Positions 26,430 to 34,876 of a DNA stretch of 64,000 bases are shown here, piece after piece. Location: positions 1 through 64,000 of the forward strand of contig DIMW01000012.1 of NCBI GenBank assembly GCA_002425765.1. The letters are read 5' to 3'. Position numbers and translations under genes: made by a program. The stretch is from Spirochaetaceae bacterium UBA5556 (lineage in GTDB: Bacteria > Spirochaetota > Spirochaetia > Treponematales > Rectinemataceae). Position 1 is the first letter of the stretch. The number at the start of each line of letters is the position of its first letter. The notes under the pieces are model-generated. The model did no database searches. It was not told the DNA's origin and saw only the letters and a list, made by a program, of their open reading frames with translations.

Positions 26430-27597
26430 ACCATTCGGGCTCGAGCGCTTCTTCGCTCGCCACGAATTCTGTGCCCGGTACCTTCTGTGCACGTCAGACT
26501 GCGAAAGCATGGCGATCGACGAACTGCTCGCCCTGGGAGGGCAGCCATCGGAAGCTTTGAATGCCCTTCAGCGCACATGGCTCGGATATACCGAATCGAA
26601 AGGCTCGCCGGTACTGCGGGGAAAAATAGCCCGCCTTTACCCCGACCTCGATCCTGACTCAATCCTTGTGCATTCCGGAGCCGAAGAGGCCATCCTCAAC
26701 CTATACCTCGCTACAGTTCGGCCCGGCGATACGGTCATAGTCAACTGGCCATGCTATCAGTCTCTCATCGAGGTACCCAAAAGCCTCGGGGCGAGAGCCG
26801 TGAAATGGAATGTCAGAGAACGCCAGTCTCGCTGGTATTTTGATCCGGATGAGCTGGGGCGGCTGATATGCAAGGCAGAGAATTCCTCAAAACCGCAAAA
26901 AGTGAAAATGGTCGTCCTCAACATGCCCCACAATCCGACGGGAGCGCTTATGACACCCCCCGAGTTCGACCGCGTGGTGGACATCTGCAGGGCACATGGA
27001 ACCCTCCTCCTCGTCGACGAGGTGTACCGCATGCTCGAACTTGGGAACAGCCGGCGCCTGCCTCCCGCCTGTCAGCTCTATGAAAACGCCATCTCGCTCT
27101 CGGTACTTTCTAAGGCATGGGGACTGGCAGGGCTCAGAATCGGTTGGCTTGCGACTCACCGCAAGGATATTCTCGATCAAGTCGCCGCAATCAAGGATTA
27201 CAACTCTATCTGCGCATCGGCGCCTTCCGAGACGCTGGCCTGCGTCGCACTCGATCATTCCGACGAGATCATCGCAAGGAACAAAAGTATCTGTGAATCG
27301 AACGTTGTTCATTTTAATCATTTTTTTGAGCGATACCAGGAATTGTTCGCATGGATACCGACTGAAGCGGGGTCTATCGCATTTCCCGCGCTCAGGGCCG
27401 CCGAGGGTATCATATCCTGGCATGACGCCGCCGATCTCGCCGCGCGACTCTTGCGGGACACGGGCGTTTTGATCTTGCCCGGAGCGCTCTACGGCAGAGA
27501 GTTCGGTCTTCATTTCCGCATCGGGCTTGGACGACGCGCAGTCCCGGAAGGGCTCTCGGTGTTCGGCCGATGGCTTGAGACGCGTGTGAACAATTGA
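26422..27597 (+). CDS. Class I/II PLP-dependent aminotransferase
   Basis: The 391-residue protein has the fold type I features: an N-terminal substrate region with RGKIARLYPD, NMPHNPTGA, LLVDEVYRML, and the PLP lysine in SVLSKAWGLAGLRIGW. The late arginine is in FRIGLGR. The amino donor and acceptor cannot be assigned. GGAGG is six bases before this ATG; another ATG two codons earlier is too close to the site. It overlaps tcdA and is probably co-translated. Confidence 0.88.
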   Translation: MFEPFGLERFFARHEFCARYLLCTSDCESMAIDELLALGGQPSEALNALQRTWLGYTESKGSPVLRGKIARLYPDLDPDSILVHSGAEEAILNLYLATVRPGDTVIVNWPCYQSLIEVPKSLGARAVKWNVRERQSRWYFDPDELGRLICKAENSSKPQKVKMVVLNMPHNPTGALMTPPEFDRVVDICRAHGTLLLVDEVYRMLELGNSRRLPPACQLYENAISLSVLSKAWGLAGLRIGWLATHRKDILDQVAAIKDYNSICASAPSETLACVALDHSDEIIARNKSICESNVVHFNHFFERYQELFAWIPTEAGSIAFPALRAAEGIISWHDAADLAARLLRDTGVLILPGALYGREFGLHFRIGLGRRAVPEGLSVFGRWLETRVNN

Positions 27598-27605
27598 TGA
27601 GCCGC

Positions 27606-28865
27606 TCAATCGCCGAACAAAAAGCGGTGCGGGTTTTCGCTACAGAATAGCATTTTCAGGCCATTATCCAGAGCGCTCCTCGAAAAATTTTCAAGATAAT
27701 CCCTGTATGAGCGTATTTTAAAGAGATTCACCATGAAATCCGACCCATACATGATGCGGCGCGACACTTTTTCCACTTCACGCGGGCTCCATCTATCAAA
27801 GAGCGCCGCGAGCTCTCCATAGAATGAAGGTTCGCCCGCCGTAAAAGAAAAATCCGTATAGACGTTTGGATATTCCTTGATTAAGGAAAGAATCTCTGCC
27901 CTCCAGTCGGCCTGTGCCTTCCCCCCGATCGTACGGATATGACGCTTCCCCATGTGTGCAAAATTGAGGACAAGGGCGGGGTATTTTTGAAGCGCAGTTT
28001 TATACCTCGCCGGAGCCGTGAACATCAGCGCCTCCTCGAGAGAAACCACGCGATATCCCTGATCATCGCAGTGTGTGGTGATAGGAATGCCTCTCGATTC
28101 CGCAAACGCGTATAGAAATTCAACTTTCTCTCTCTCCGCAGGGTCGTCGGGCCAAGGATCGAATCCAAGCGGCGGATAGAGTTTTATGCCAGCGAAAAGG
28201 CCATAATCCTGCGGCGTCTGAGTAGATGTAGCCGACGATATGGCAAAAAAACGCTCCTCCAATTCACGTTCATCTCTTGTATAGCCCTTAAACCATTTCT
28301 CGAGATAGACGGAGAGTCCCTCGAGGGTATAATTCTTTGTATTCACCCCCAAAAAAGGATATATGCGTAAAATTCCCTTAGGCCGTTTTTCCCGATAGCG
28401 GTGTATCGCGAACATGACATCATTGATCTGCGCCTCAATGGGCTTCTGCGGAGCGCGCTTGTAATAGGTGTTGAAAGAAAACGACGAAGGGGCCATAAAA
28501 TCCATCACAAGGGGAGTCAGTACGAAGGAAGTAAATTCCTGTCCCGCCGCGTGGAGTCTTCCCTCACGCAGAGGCGGGGCTTCCCTGAATTGGGGCGTGC
28601 CTTTCGGCGCCTCAAACCGACCGGCCAGGTCGTCCTCGAGAAGAAAGAGGATATCCGCGCAGTCATTGTCCATCACCGCCAAAAGATTCCGCACATTCTC
28701 GCCGCCCCTCTTCAAAATCGAAGAGGCGAGATAATCGAATGAAACGATCTGAGAATAGATCACCTCCTGTGGTCTGTGTCTCATCGATTCAATAATTGAC
28801 ACAAACGCGGGATGAGACAAATTCATGAGGTGGCAATGCACATCATAAAATGTGGATTTTTTCAT
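27606..28865 (-). CDS. Amidohydrolase-like TIM-barrel protein
   Basis: The protein (419 aa) looks like a member of the amidohydrolase-2 family. Metal ligands are seen in DVHCHLMN (two His), a lysine/substrate region GIKLYPPLGF, THCDDQGY (His), NFAHMGKR (His) and YGSDFMVN (Asp). The segment at about 85-130 is not conserved in the family as far as can be seen. The substrate is unknown. AGGAG lies eight bases before the ATG. It overlaps the EamA transporter gene upstream by 23 bases, so the two may serve one pathway. Confidence 0.75.
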   Translation of the reverse strand: MKKSTFYDVHCHLMNLSHPAFVSIIESMRHRPQEVIYSQIVSFDYLASSILKRGGENVRNLLAVMDNDCADILFLLEDDLAGRFEAPKGTPQFREAPPLREGRLHAAGQEFTSFVLTPLVMDFMAPSSFSFNTYYKRAPQKPIEAQINDVMFAIHRYREKRPKGILRIYPFLGVNTKNYTLEGLSVYLEKWFKGYTRDERELEERFFAISSATSTQTPQDYGLFAGIKLYPPLGFDPWPDDPAEREKVEFLYAFAESRGIPITTHCDDQGYRVVSLEEALMFTAPARYKTALQKYPALVLNFAHMGKRHIRTIGGKAQADWRAEILSLIKEYPNVYTDFSFTAGEPSFYGELAALFDRWSPREVEKVSRRIMYGSDFMVNLFKIRSYRDYLENFSRSALDNGLKMLFCSENPHRFLFGD

Positions 28866-29811
28866 GCCTGACGCTCCTGGGTGAGATGGCTTCCCCCCGC
28901 GTTCGTCGTCGCGTGAAAGAAGAATTCGCTACGGCGATGCCAAGGATGATGAGACAGACGCTTACGCCCTGGCTCCATCTGAATGCCTCATTCCGAATCA
29001 GGACCCCCGCCAGTACGGTTATGACGGTGACGAGGTTGGTGAACACTGCGGACTGGGACGCTTTGAGATAGGTCAGCGAATAATTTATAAGGAAGAACGC
29101 GGCTACCGATGAGAGTATCCCAAGGTAGAGTATGCCTCCCCACGCCTCCGCAATCCTTGAGTTCCCCGCACTAAAGAGAATGAATAAATGCCCTTTTCCT
29201 GTACTGTTTTGCCATAGAGCGGGCAACCCAAAGCATATGGCTCCCGACCACATCATCGCAAAGGTTCGCTCTGTCGGGGAAAAGATTTCCGACGCTTTTT
29301 TGCTCACGATATTGAAAAGAACGGCGCTCAGCATGGCGCCTGTCAAGAATAATACGCCGATCGCCCTCGTCTCCGCAGTATTGCCCCGTCCGAACAACGC
29401 CACAAGGATGACACCCGCAATCGATGTCGCCAGGCCTATGGACTGTATTGTACTGAGACGTTCCTGCAGCACGAGCGCCCCCATAATGGCTACTCCCGCA
29501 GGAAGGGCGCCCAATATAATACCGGCCACGTTCGTGGCGGCATTCGCGACTCCATATGTTTCAAAAATAAAGTAGGCGACGGGCTGCAAGAGGCACATGA
29601 TCCCCAGCAGTTTGAGGGACTTCGCCCTGAAATCGACGTGTATCACCCCAAGTTTCAGAAGCACGCTCATAAGCAGCGCCGCTATGAGAAACCTCGCCGC
29701 GAGCAGTTCCATAGGGCTGAGAATCTCGAGCGTCTCTTTTGTCATAAGGAACGAAAAGCCAAAAATGACGGAATACCCGAGCCCCGCCACAATACCGCGC
29801 ATATTTCCCAT
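28843..29811 (-). CDS. EamA/DMT-family transporter
   Basis: The 322-residue inner-membrane protein has ten hydrophobic segments in two EamA repeats (about 5-140 and 150-295), with the typical FGFSFLMTKETL start and the ALVLQERLS loop. DMT proteins export or import amino acids, sugars or other metabolites. No ribosome binding site is seen before the ATG; a poor -10-like TACCTT ends six bases before it. The C-terminal tail is basic. Confidence 0.85.
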   Translation of the reverse strand: MGNMRGIVAGLGYSVIFGFSFLMTKETLEILSPMELLAARFLIAALLMSVLLKLGVIHVDFRAKSLKLLGIMCLLQPVAYFIFETYGVANAATNVAGIILGALPAGVAIMGALVLQERLSTIQSIGLATSIAGVILVALFGRGNTAETRAIGVLFLTGAMLSAVLFNIVSKKASEIFSPTERTFAMMWSGAICFGLPALWQNSTGKGHLFILFSAGNSRIAEAWGGILYLGILSSVAAFFLINYSLTYLKASQSAVFTNLVTVITVLAGVLIRNEAFRWSQGVSVCLIILGIAVANSSFTRRRTRGEAISPRSVRHEKIHIL

Positions 29812-29858
29812 GAAAGGAAGGTATCATTTTTTCGCATCTCGTTCCAGAATGTGGGGGG

Positions 29859-29887
29859 GTGAAAAAAAATCCGATACAATGTATATT
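29859..29887 (+). promoter_or_regulatory. Candidate promoter of the 29.9-31.4 kb gene pair
   Basis: GTGAAA (29859-29864) and TATATT (29882-29887) are 17 bases apart, with an expected start near 29894. The leader of about 21 nt contains the AGGG ribosome binding site. Confidence 0.45.
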
Positions 29888-29914
29888 AGAGACAGCTATA
29901 TAGAGGGAAAAACT

Positions 29915-30352
29915 ATGGCACAACCCGATGTCGAAGTGTTTTGGGCTAATTTCGAACAGGAAATCGGTGAGAAGATACTTTCGAGGACCATGGGGCAGCA
30001 TTTCAGTTCTCACAAATCACAGGGGGAGTGGGGGCTCATTGTGCTCACCGCGTCGGCGATCCGGTTTCGCCCGACTCCCGGGGAGAACTGGTTTCAATCG
30101 CTTTTCAAAATGGCCGCTCCTAAGGTCCCTCAGGAACCTCTTTCAGATATCGTGTTGCCCTTAGCATTCATCAAATCAATTGAACTGCCTAAAAAACGCT
30201 TCTTCGATTTCCTTTTCAGTCCGCCTTTTACCATATTTACACTGCGATATCGACTCGGCGATGAAGAACAAAGTTTGCTGCTGGGGGCTGATCCAAAATC
30301 CGAACTCTTTGATAAACTTCTTGCCTCACTCCCCGTCTCGAATGGAAAATGA
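29915..30352 (+). CDS. Conserved-looking hypothetical protein
   Basis: This 145-residue soluble protein is not recognised. It has alternating beta strands (GLIVLTASAIRFRPT, AFIKSIELPKKRF, IFTLRYRLGDEEQSLLLGA), suggesting a small beta-rich PH- or GRAM-like fold; that is a guess. AGGG lies eight bases before the ATG. Its stop overlaps the start of the HD gene as ATGA, so the two products are likely to work together. Confidence 0.6.
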   Translation: MAQPDVEVFWANFEQEIGEKILSRTMGQHFSSHKSQGEWGLIVLTASAIRFRPTPGENWFQSLFKMAAPKVPQEPLSDIVLPLAFIKSIELPKKRFFDFLFSPPFTIFTLRYRLGDEEQSLLLGADPKSELFDKLLASLPVSNGK

Positions 30353-31434
30353 GCGATATTTACCAACAACTTGAAGATGCAGACCTTCTTTTTTTTGAAT
30401 ACGGCATCACGGCGATCGACGCTTATTACGGTGAAAAACCTCGCCCTCTCCGCTTTCTTGCCGTGCAGTGTTCCGTCATCGAGCTGGCCCGCTGCTTCGG
30501 TGAATTGCAGTATCCTGGCCTACCCTACGCCGATGCCGCGCTCCACGAAGAGGCAAGGCTCCTCTGTGTCGAGAATGCACTTGAGGACGATCTCGGCGGA
30601 CCATGGATGAATTTCCGCAGGAATCCGAGAAATGGCATATTTTACGACAAAGATAATATTTACCATGAATTAAGAGCTCATTCAATCTCATCACGCTATG
30701 CAAAATCGGAACGGAGCCTCTTTGACGCCGCGATATTCGCGACGCTCCATGAGCCTCCTCTTCACATATCTGATGCAGAGGTCATTCCTTCGTCTCCTTC
30801 TGCCCCCTTTCAAAAGGACCTGCTGATCGGAATTCTCTCAGGCCCTTATCCCGCCTCCGGCTTTGAAATCCTCAAACAGAGCGGCTTTATTGCGCAGGAA
30901 TGGCCGGAACTGGCCCTTCTCGATGATGTCGATCACTCAAAGGATTTCCACCCCGAAGGAAACGGGTGGAGCCACACTATGCAGACGTTTTCGTACCGGA
31001 AAGACCGCGACCTCACCCTGTCCCTGGCCCTGCTTCTCCACGACATCGGCAAACCCGGATCGCAGAGGCTGGATGGCAAGCGTTTCAATCAACACGCCGA
31101 ACTTGGGGCCCACCTCGCGAGGAAATTTCTCCGGCGACTTGGATTTTCCGAAGGAATTCAAGAAGATGTGGGATTTCTGATCCGCTACCACATGATGCCG
31201 GCTGCCCTCGCGGTCCTGCCGGTCCAAAAAACCAAAGCGCTGATCACCGACCCCCGGTTTTCCACTCTGCTCGAACTCTTCCGTTGCGACGAATTTTCCA
31301 GCTTCAAGGATCCCGAACGTTATTATGAGGCGTGCAATGCCTATCAGACGATCAGGCGCAACATGAAGAACCCATACAGAAATGCGGACGGCTCGAAAAA
31401 GCACGCAGTCAAGCGCCAGCTTTCGCACTACTGA
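30349..31434 (+). CDS. HD-domain phosphohydrolase
   Basis: The 361-residue protein has an uncharacterised N-terminal half and a C-terminal HD domain at about 195-310. The ligands are in DFHPEGNGWSHTM (His), LLLHDIGKPG (His-Asp) and FNQHAELGAHLARKFL. This arrangement is like the HD domain at the C-terminus of CCA-adding enzymes and related 2',3'-cyclic phosphodiesterases. The nucleotidyltransferase part is absent. It is translationally coupled to the hypothetical gene before it and converges on the HD-GYP gene. Confidence 0.78.
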   Translation: MSDIYQQLEDADLLFFEYGITAIDAYYGEKPRPLRFLAVQCSVIELARCFGELQYPGLPYADAALHEEARLLCVENALEDDLGGPWMNFRRNPRNGIFYDKDNIYHELRAHSISSRYAKSERSLFDAAIFATLHEPPLHISDAEVIPSSPSAPFQKDLLIGILSGPYPASGFEILKQSGFIAQEWPELALLDDVDHSKDFHPEGNGWSHTMQTFSYRKDRDLTLSLALLLHDIGKPGSQRLDGKRFNQHAELGAHLARKFLRRLGFSEGIQEDVGFLIRYHMMPAALAVLPVQKTKALITDPRFSTLLELFRCDEFSSFKDPERYYEACNAYQTIRRNMKNPYRNADGSKKHAVKRQLSHY

Positions 31435-31441
31435 ACTGCCG

Positions 31442-32656
31442 TCAGGCCGCGAACATCCAAGGGCTGTAGGAGAGGACCCAGCGGGGAGGCCTGAAAGCCC
31501 CGAGCTCTCCGTAATGCTCGATCAGCACATTGACGATTCTCTGATCGAGAGGCATCTGTTTCATCTTCTCGAAGGCGCTCGAGGGGTGTATGGGGTTGCG
31601 GTAGGGGCGCTCGCCCACGAGCGCCTCGAACACGTCGACCACGGCGATGATTTTCGATTCCAGAGGTATTTCCTTTCCTTTCAGCCCATCGGGATAGCCC
31701 GAGCCATCTTCCCTTTCGTGATGGTGCAGCACGATATTGCTCAAATGTTCGAATTCCTTAAAGCTTCTGAGAATTCGCGCTGATATCACAGGGTGCTGCT
31801 TCATCTGCGCGAATTCTCTGGAGTCGAGCTTGCCTGTCTTTGTGATAATGCTTGTAGGAACGCCAATCTTGCCGATATCGTGGAGCAGGGCCGCGACATA
31901 TAGATTCTTCAACCGCTTGCCCTTAAAACCAAGCTTTTTCCCGACAAACAGTGCGAATATCGCGACATTTCTCGAGTGGCTGGCGGACACTTTCTCGGTC
32001 TGCTCAAAAAGATAGATAATCGACTCAAGGCCCCGGGTATCAAGAAAAAAGTCGCTTTTATGGAAATAGCGCTGCAGGACAAACCACACGATCAAACAGG
32101 TCAGCAGCACCACAAAGGCGATACCCCAAGGACTGAATAGGGGCAGACTTGCGGAGATGGGAATACCGTAGCTGGTCTTGCGCCCGTGCACGGTATCCAC
32201 CCTGAACTCGTACGGGGAGACGAGGTCAAGCAGTTTCTGGGCTTGAATAACGGTCACTGCGTAGGCATTCGGCGCCGTCATCGTCTCTTCATCGTTCCGA
32301 ATGGGATATGCGATCCGTATCAATTCGCCGTCCAGAGTCACCATGAAATCCTCGTCCGGCGGCGGCCCATAGTCAATCTCCAACGAGTCGATGAAAGGGA
32401 AATTATCCCTCATGTCCCGAGTGAGCTCACTCGCCTCGGCGAACTTGTTCTGCACGACCAAATCGTACAGTGTCGTCCATGCAAAATAAGCGTTGTAGGT
32501 CGCGGCGGCCTGCAAATCGATCACACTCTTCAGGGCGTGATCGGTGGTATCGAAGTTTTGGTCTGCAACATATATCTGCAGGCCATAAAAAGATAGTCCG
32601 ACCACAAAAATGACAACAAGGATAATTATGATTGGAATGAACAACTTTCTTTTCAT
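31442..32656 (-). CDS. Membrane-bound HD-GYP protein (probable c-di-GMP phosphodiesterase)
   Basis: The protein (404 aa) has an N-terminal membrane segment at 5-28, an extracytoplasmic sensor region at about 30-180 and a second membrane segment at about 180-203. A cytoplasmic HD-GYP domain follows, with LLHDIGKIGVP and HHHEREDGSGYPDGLKG. These motifs are complete, so it should hydrolyse cyclic di-GMP in response to an external signal. AGGA lies eight bases before the ATG. It is last in a pepP-DUF2007-HD-GYP operon. Confidence 0.9.
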   Translation of the reverse strand: MKRKLFIPIIIILVVIFVVGLSFYGLQIYVADQNFDTTDHALKSVIDLQAAATYNAYFAWTTLYDLVVQNKFAEASELTRDMRDNFPFIDSLEIDYGPPPDEDFMVTLDGELIRIAYPIRNDEETMTAPNAYAVTVIQAQKLLDLVSPYEFRVDTVHGRKTSYGIPISASLPLFSPWGIAFVVLLTCLIVWFVLQRYFHKSDFFLDTRGLESIIYLFEQTEKVSASHSRNVAIFALFVGKKLGFKGKRLKNLYVAALLHDIGKIGVPTSIITKTGKLDSREFAQMKQHPVISARILRSFKEFEHLSNIVLHHHEREDGSGYPDGLKGKEIPLESKIIAVVDVFEALVGERPYRNPIHPSSAFEKMKQMPLDQRIVNVLIEHYGELGAFRPPRWVLSYSPWMFAA

Positions 32657-32677
32657 AAAACTTTTCCTAATAAAAAA

Positions 32678-32905
32678 TTACTTATCTGTCTTCTTATGCT
32701 CCTTAAAATTTGCCACGATCGCTTCGGCATCTGTTTCGGCGCTATCGGGGACGATCACCTTCGCGCCTTTCGGCTCGATCGAATAAAACGGATTGATGTC
32801 CAGCATCTGATCGGAGAGCAGTTCTGCGGGAATGCCGGCAGATTCCAGCATGGTTTTAACAACAATTGCGTCCTCAAGAAACGCCGATACGAATACTGTT
32901 TTCAT
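32678..32905 (-). CDS. DUF2007-type small protein
   Basis: This 75-residue protein matches the DUF2007 (putative signal-transducing) pattern: an N-terminal KTVFVSAFLEDAIVVKTML segment, AGIPAELLSD and a strand VIVPDSAETDAEAIV. It is cytoplasmic and of unknown function. Its ATG overlaps the pepP stop (ATGA), and the HD-GYP gene follows after 21 bases. Confidence 0.8.
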   Translation of the reverse strand: MKTVFVSAFLEDAIVVKTMLESAGIPAELLSDQMLDINPFYSIEPKGAKVIVPDSAETDAEAIVANFKEHKKTDK

Positions 32906-34320
32906 TTTTCTGACCTTGCTTTTTCCAGTGCTCCAACTTTTTTATCGAATGCCGGGCCCAGCCGCCGCGCGCCGGTTTCCGTTACGCACCAGTCCTCTTC
33001 AACGCGCATGCCCCCAACGGACATCCATTTTTCAATCATACCATATTTTAGGAAATCTTGGCAAATACGTTCCGCGCGCCATTTCTGGACGAGCTGAGGA
33101 ATGAAATAGACGCCTGGCTCCACCGAGTGCACCATTCCGGGTCTGAGCGTCTTCGCGAGCCTGAGCGAGCGCAGGCCAAACTGATCGGAACGCCCGAGTT
33201 CCTCGCCATAGCCGACATACTCTTCGCCCAGACCTTCCATGTCGTGCACATCCAGACCTATCTGGTGCCCAAGCCCATGAGGGAAAAAGAGCGCGTGGGC
33301 GCCGGTCTCAACCGCTTCGCGCGGGTCGCCCCGCATCAATCCCAGCGATATAAGCCCCTCCGTAATGGCCAGCGAAGCGGCCTTATGGACGTCAATAAAC
33401 CGTACACCAGGAGCCAGTGCGCCCGTGGCGGCCCCAAAAGCCCCGTACAACACTTCGTATATCTCGCGGGACTGTGTTCCAAACCGCGGCCCTACGGGAA
33501 AAGTCGTCGTCAGGTCTCCTGCGTACCCCGACGGCGCCTCCACCCCGGCGTCGAGCAAAAAGGTATCCTGAATCGCGGCGGCGTACTCGGTGGGCGAATT
33601 ATGGAAGATGTAGCCCCTGCATGTCGCGATGGAGGAAAAGCTGAGTTCGAAGCCCCGCGCGCTCGCGCGGGAGAGGACATAGTCCGCGGCCTTCTTCTCT
33701 GTCCATCCCGGTTCGAGAGAATGCAGCAGGTCTTCATGAATGGCCTTTGTGGCGGCGACCGCGCGCTCTATTTCGGCAATCTCTTCAGGCCCCTTGATTT
33801 CTCGTACGCTGACGAGTGCCAGGATGACGCGCGGATCGACGAACCGGCGCAGGAAATCGCGCCGAGAGGAATCGCCCTGACCGAACAGTTCAGCCAGTTT
33901 GTCCGCCTGTTCGCCGCGGTAAGGGGGGAGAATAAAAAGTGGCTCTTTCCTGGCGAGCCCGTCCGCCACTAGGGAACGCAGGCCAGAAAGTGGAGACGAG
34001 CAATCGATACCGGACTGATGCGCGAGATCTTCAGCAGAAGGCCGCGCTCCCGTCCAAATGATGTCATCCATATCTGGCCCGTCCGCATATAGACAGGTGC
34101 GCCCGCTCTCGATGTCGAGCGAATATCCGGCATCGGGAACAGTCGTTCCCGCCAAATAAAGCCACGATGAATCTTGCCTGAAAGGATAGCAGTTCGATAG
34201 ATAGTTGCGGGGAGACTCGCCATTGGAGAGCAGAATAAAGGTCCCCCGCGTAATTCCCCGCTCATGAAGCGCACGAATGAACGCTTCCTTCCTTTTTATA
34301 TATGTTTCGCGCGTAAACAT
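32902..34320 (-). CDS. pepP: Xaa-Pro aminopeptidase (M24B)
   Basis: The 472-residue enzyme removes N-terminal residues before proline in the cytoplasm. An aminopeptidase P N-terminal domain covers about 1-175. The pita-bread catalytic domain shows the dimetal ligands: Asp in LLDAGVEAPSG and GDLTTTFP, His in FPHGLGHQIGLDVHD, and Glu in HSVEPGVY and RVEEDWCVTE. The ATG that begins MFTRETY was chosen; it has no Shine-Dalgarno site but lies exactly at the predicted transcription start. A longer in-frame start is not supported by the family length. Confidence 0.92.
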   Translation of the reverse strand: MFTRETYIKRKEAFIRALHERGITRGTFILLSNGESPRNYLSNCYPFRQDSSWLYLAGTTVPDAGYSLDIESGRTCLYADGPDMDDIIWTGARPSAEDLAHQSGIDCSSPLSGLRSLVADGLARKEPLFILPPYRGEQADKLAELFGQGDSSRRDFLRRFVDPRVILALVSVREIKGPEEIAEIERAVAATKAIHEDLLHSLEPGWTEKKAADYVLSRASARGFELSFSSIATCRGYIFHNSPTEYAAAIQDTFLLDAGVEAPSGYAGDLTTTFPVGPRFGTQSREIYEVLYGAFGAATGALAPGVRFIDVHKAASLAITEGLISLGLMRGDPREAVETGAHALFFPHGLGHQIGLDVHDMEGLGEEYVGYGEELGRSDQFGLRSLRLAKTLRPGMVHSVEPGVYFIPQLVQKWRAERICQDFLKYGMIEKWMSVGGMRVEEDWCVTETGARRLGPAFDKKVGALEKARSEK

Positions 34321-34355
34321 ACGTATATTGTAAGTATTCCCGAGAACGTGGTCAA
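34318..34355 (-). promoter_or_regulatory. Promoter giving a leaderless pepP transcript
   Basis: On the minus strand TTGACC (34350-34355) and TACAAT (34327-34332) are 17 bases apart. Six bases then separate the -10 box from the ATG (34318-34320), so the expected +1 is the A of the start codon. Confidence 0.7.
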
Positions 34356-34485
34356 TCTGAAGAAAATTCGACATGGACCAAATACAGTCCCATATGGGGT
34401 TAAAAAAAGAATCACTTCGTAATAGAAGGTAAAACACATGCTTCCGCTAGAGAGACATACTTTTTATTAGGGTAATGTTATCTAA

Positions 34486-34842
34486 ATGGACTATGTGCGA
34501 TATTGCCTCGCTTCCAATCTGAGGCTGAGGAGAGCTATTCTTCAAATGTCTCAGGAAGAACTGGCCCATCTGGCAAGTCTTTCACCAGGATTTATCGCAA
34601 ATCTGGAAACGGGAAGAAATTTTCCTTCGAGCAAAGCGATACTCAAGATTTCCTCTGCGCTTAAGATTGAGCCATGGAAACTTTTCCTCGACCCGCAAAA
34701 ACAGGATATGTTCTTTACACGCGACGAAGTATTTCAATGGCTGGAAGACTCCCGTCAACGACTGCTCGGAATTTCTCCAAAACAAAATACACAGTACGGC
34801 GATTCACAGACAAGCGACGACGACACTTCACCCCAAGATTGA
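34486..34842 (+). CDS. XRE-family helix-turn-helix regulator
   Basis: The 118-residue protein has a Cro/C1-type HTH at about 8-62 (SQEELAHLASLSPGFIANLETGRNFPSS). A C-terminal helix and a polar, acidic tail follow. There is no good ribosome binding site at this ATG. It may regulate the divergent pepP operon or the downstream peptidase gene, whose promoter overlaps its last codons. Confidence 0.85.
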   Translation: MDYVRYCLASNLRLRRAILQMSQEELAHLASLSPGFIANLETGRNFPSSKAILKISSALKIEPWKLFLDPQKQDMFFTRDEVFQWLEDSRQRLLGISPKQNTQYGDSQTSDDDTSPQD

Positions 34843-34876
34843 CAATGCCTGTCTCACTTTTTACTATGAAAGAGTG
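34839..34876 (+). promoter_or_regulatory. Strong promoter giving a leaderless M16 transcript
   Basis: A perfect TTGACA (34839-34844) and TACTAT (34862-34867) are 17 bases apart. The box ends six bases before the GTG at 34874, so +1 falls on the start codon. The -35 box overlaps the stop codon of the XRE gene. Confidence 0.75.
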
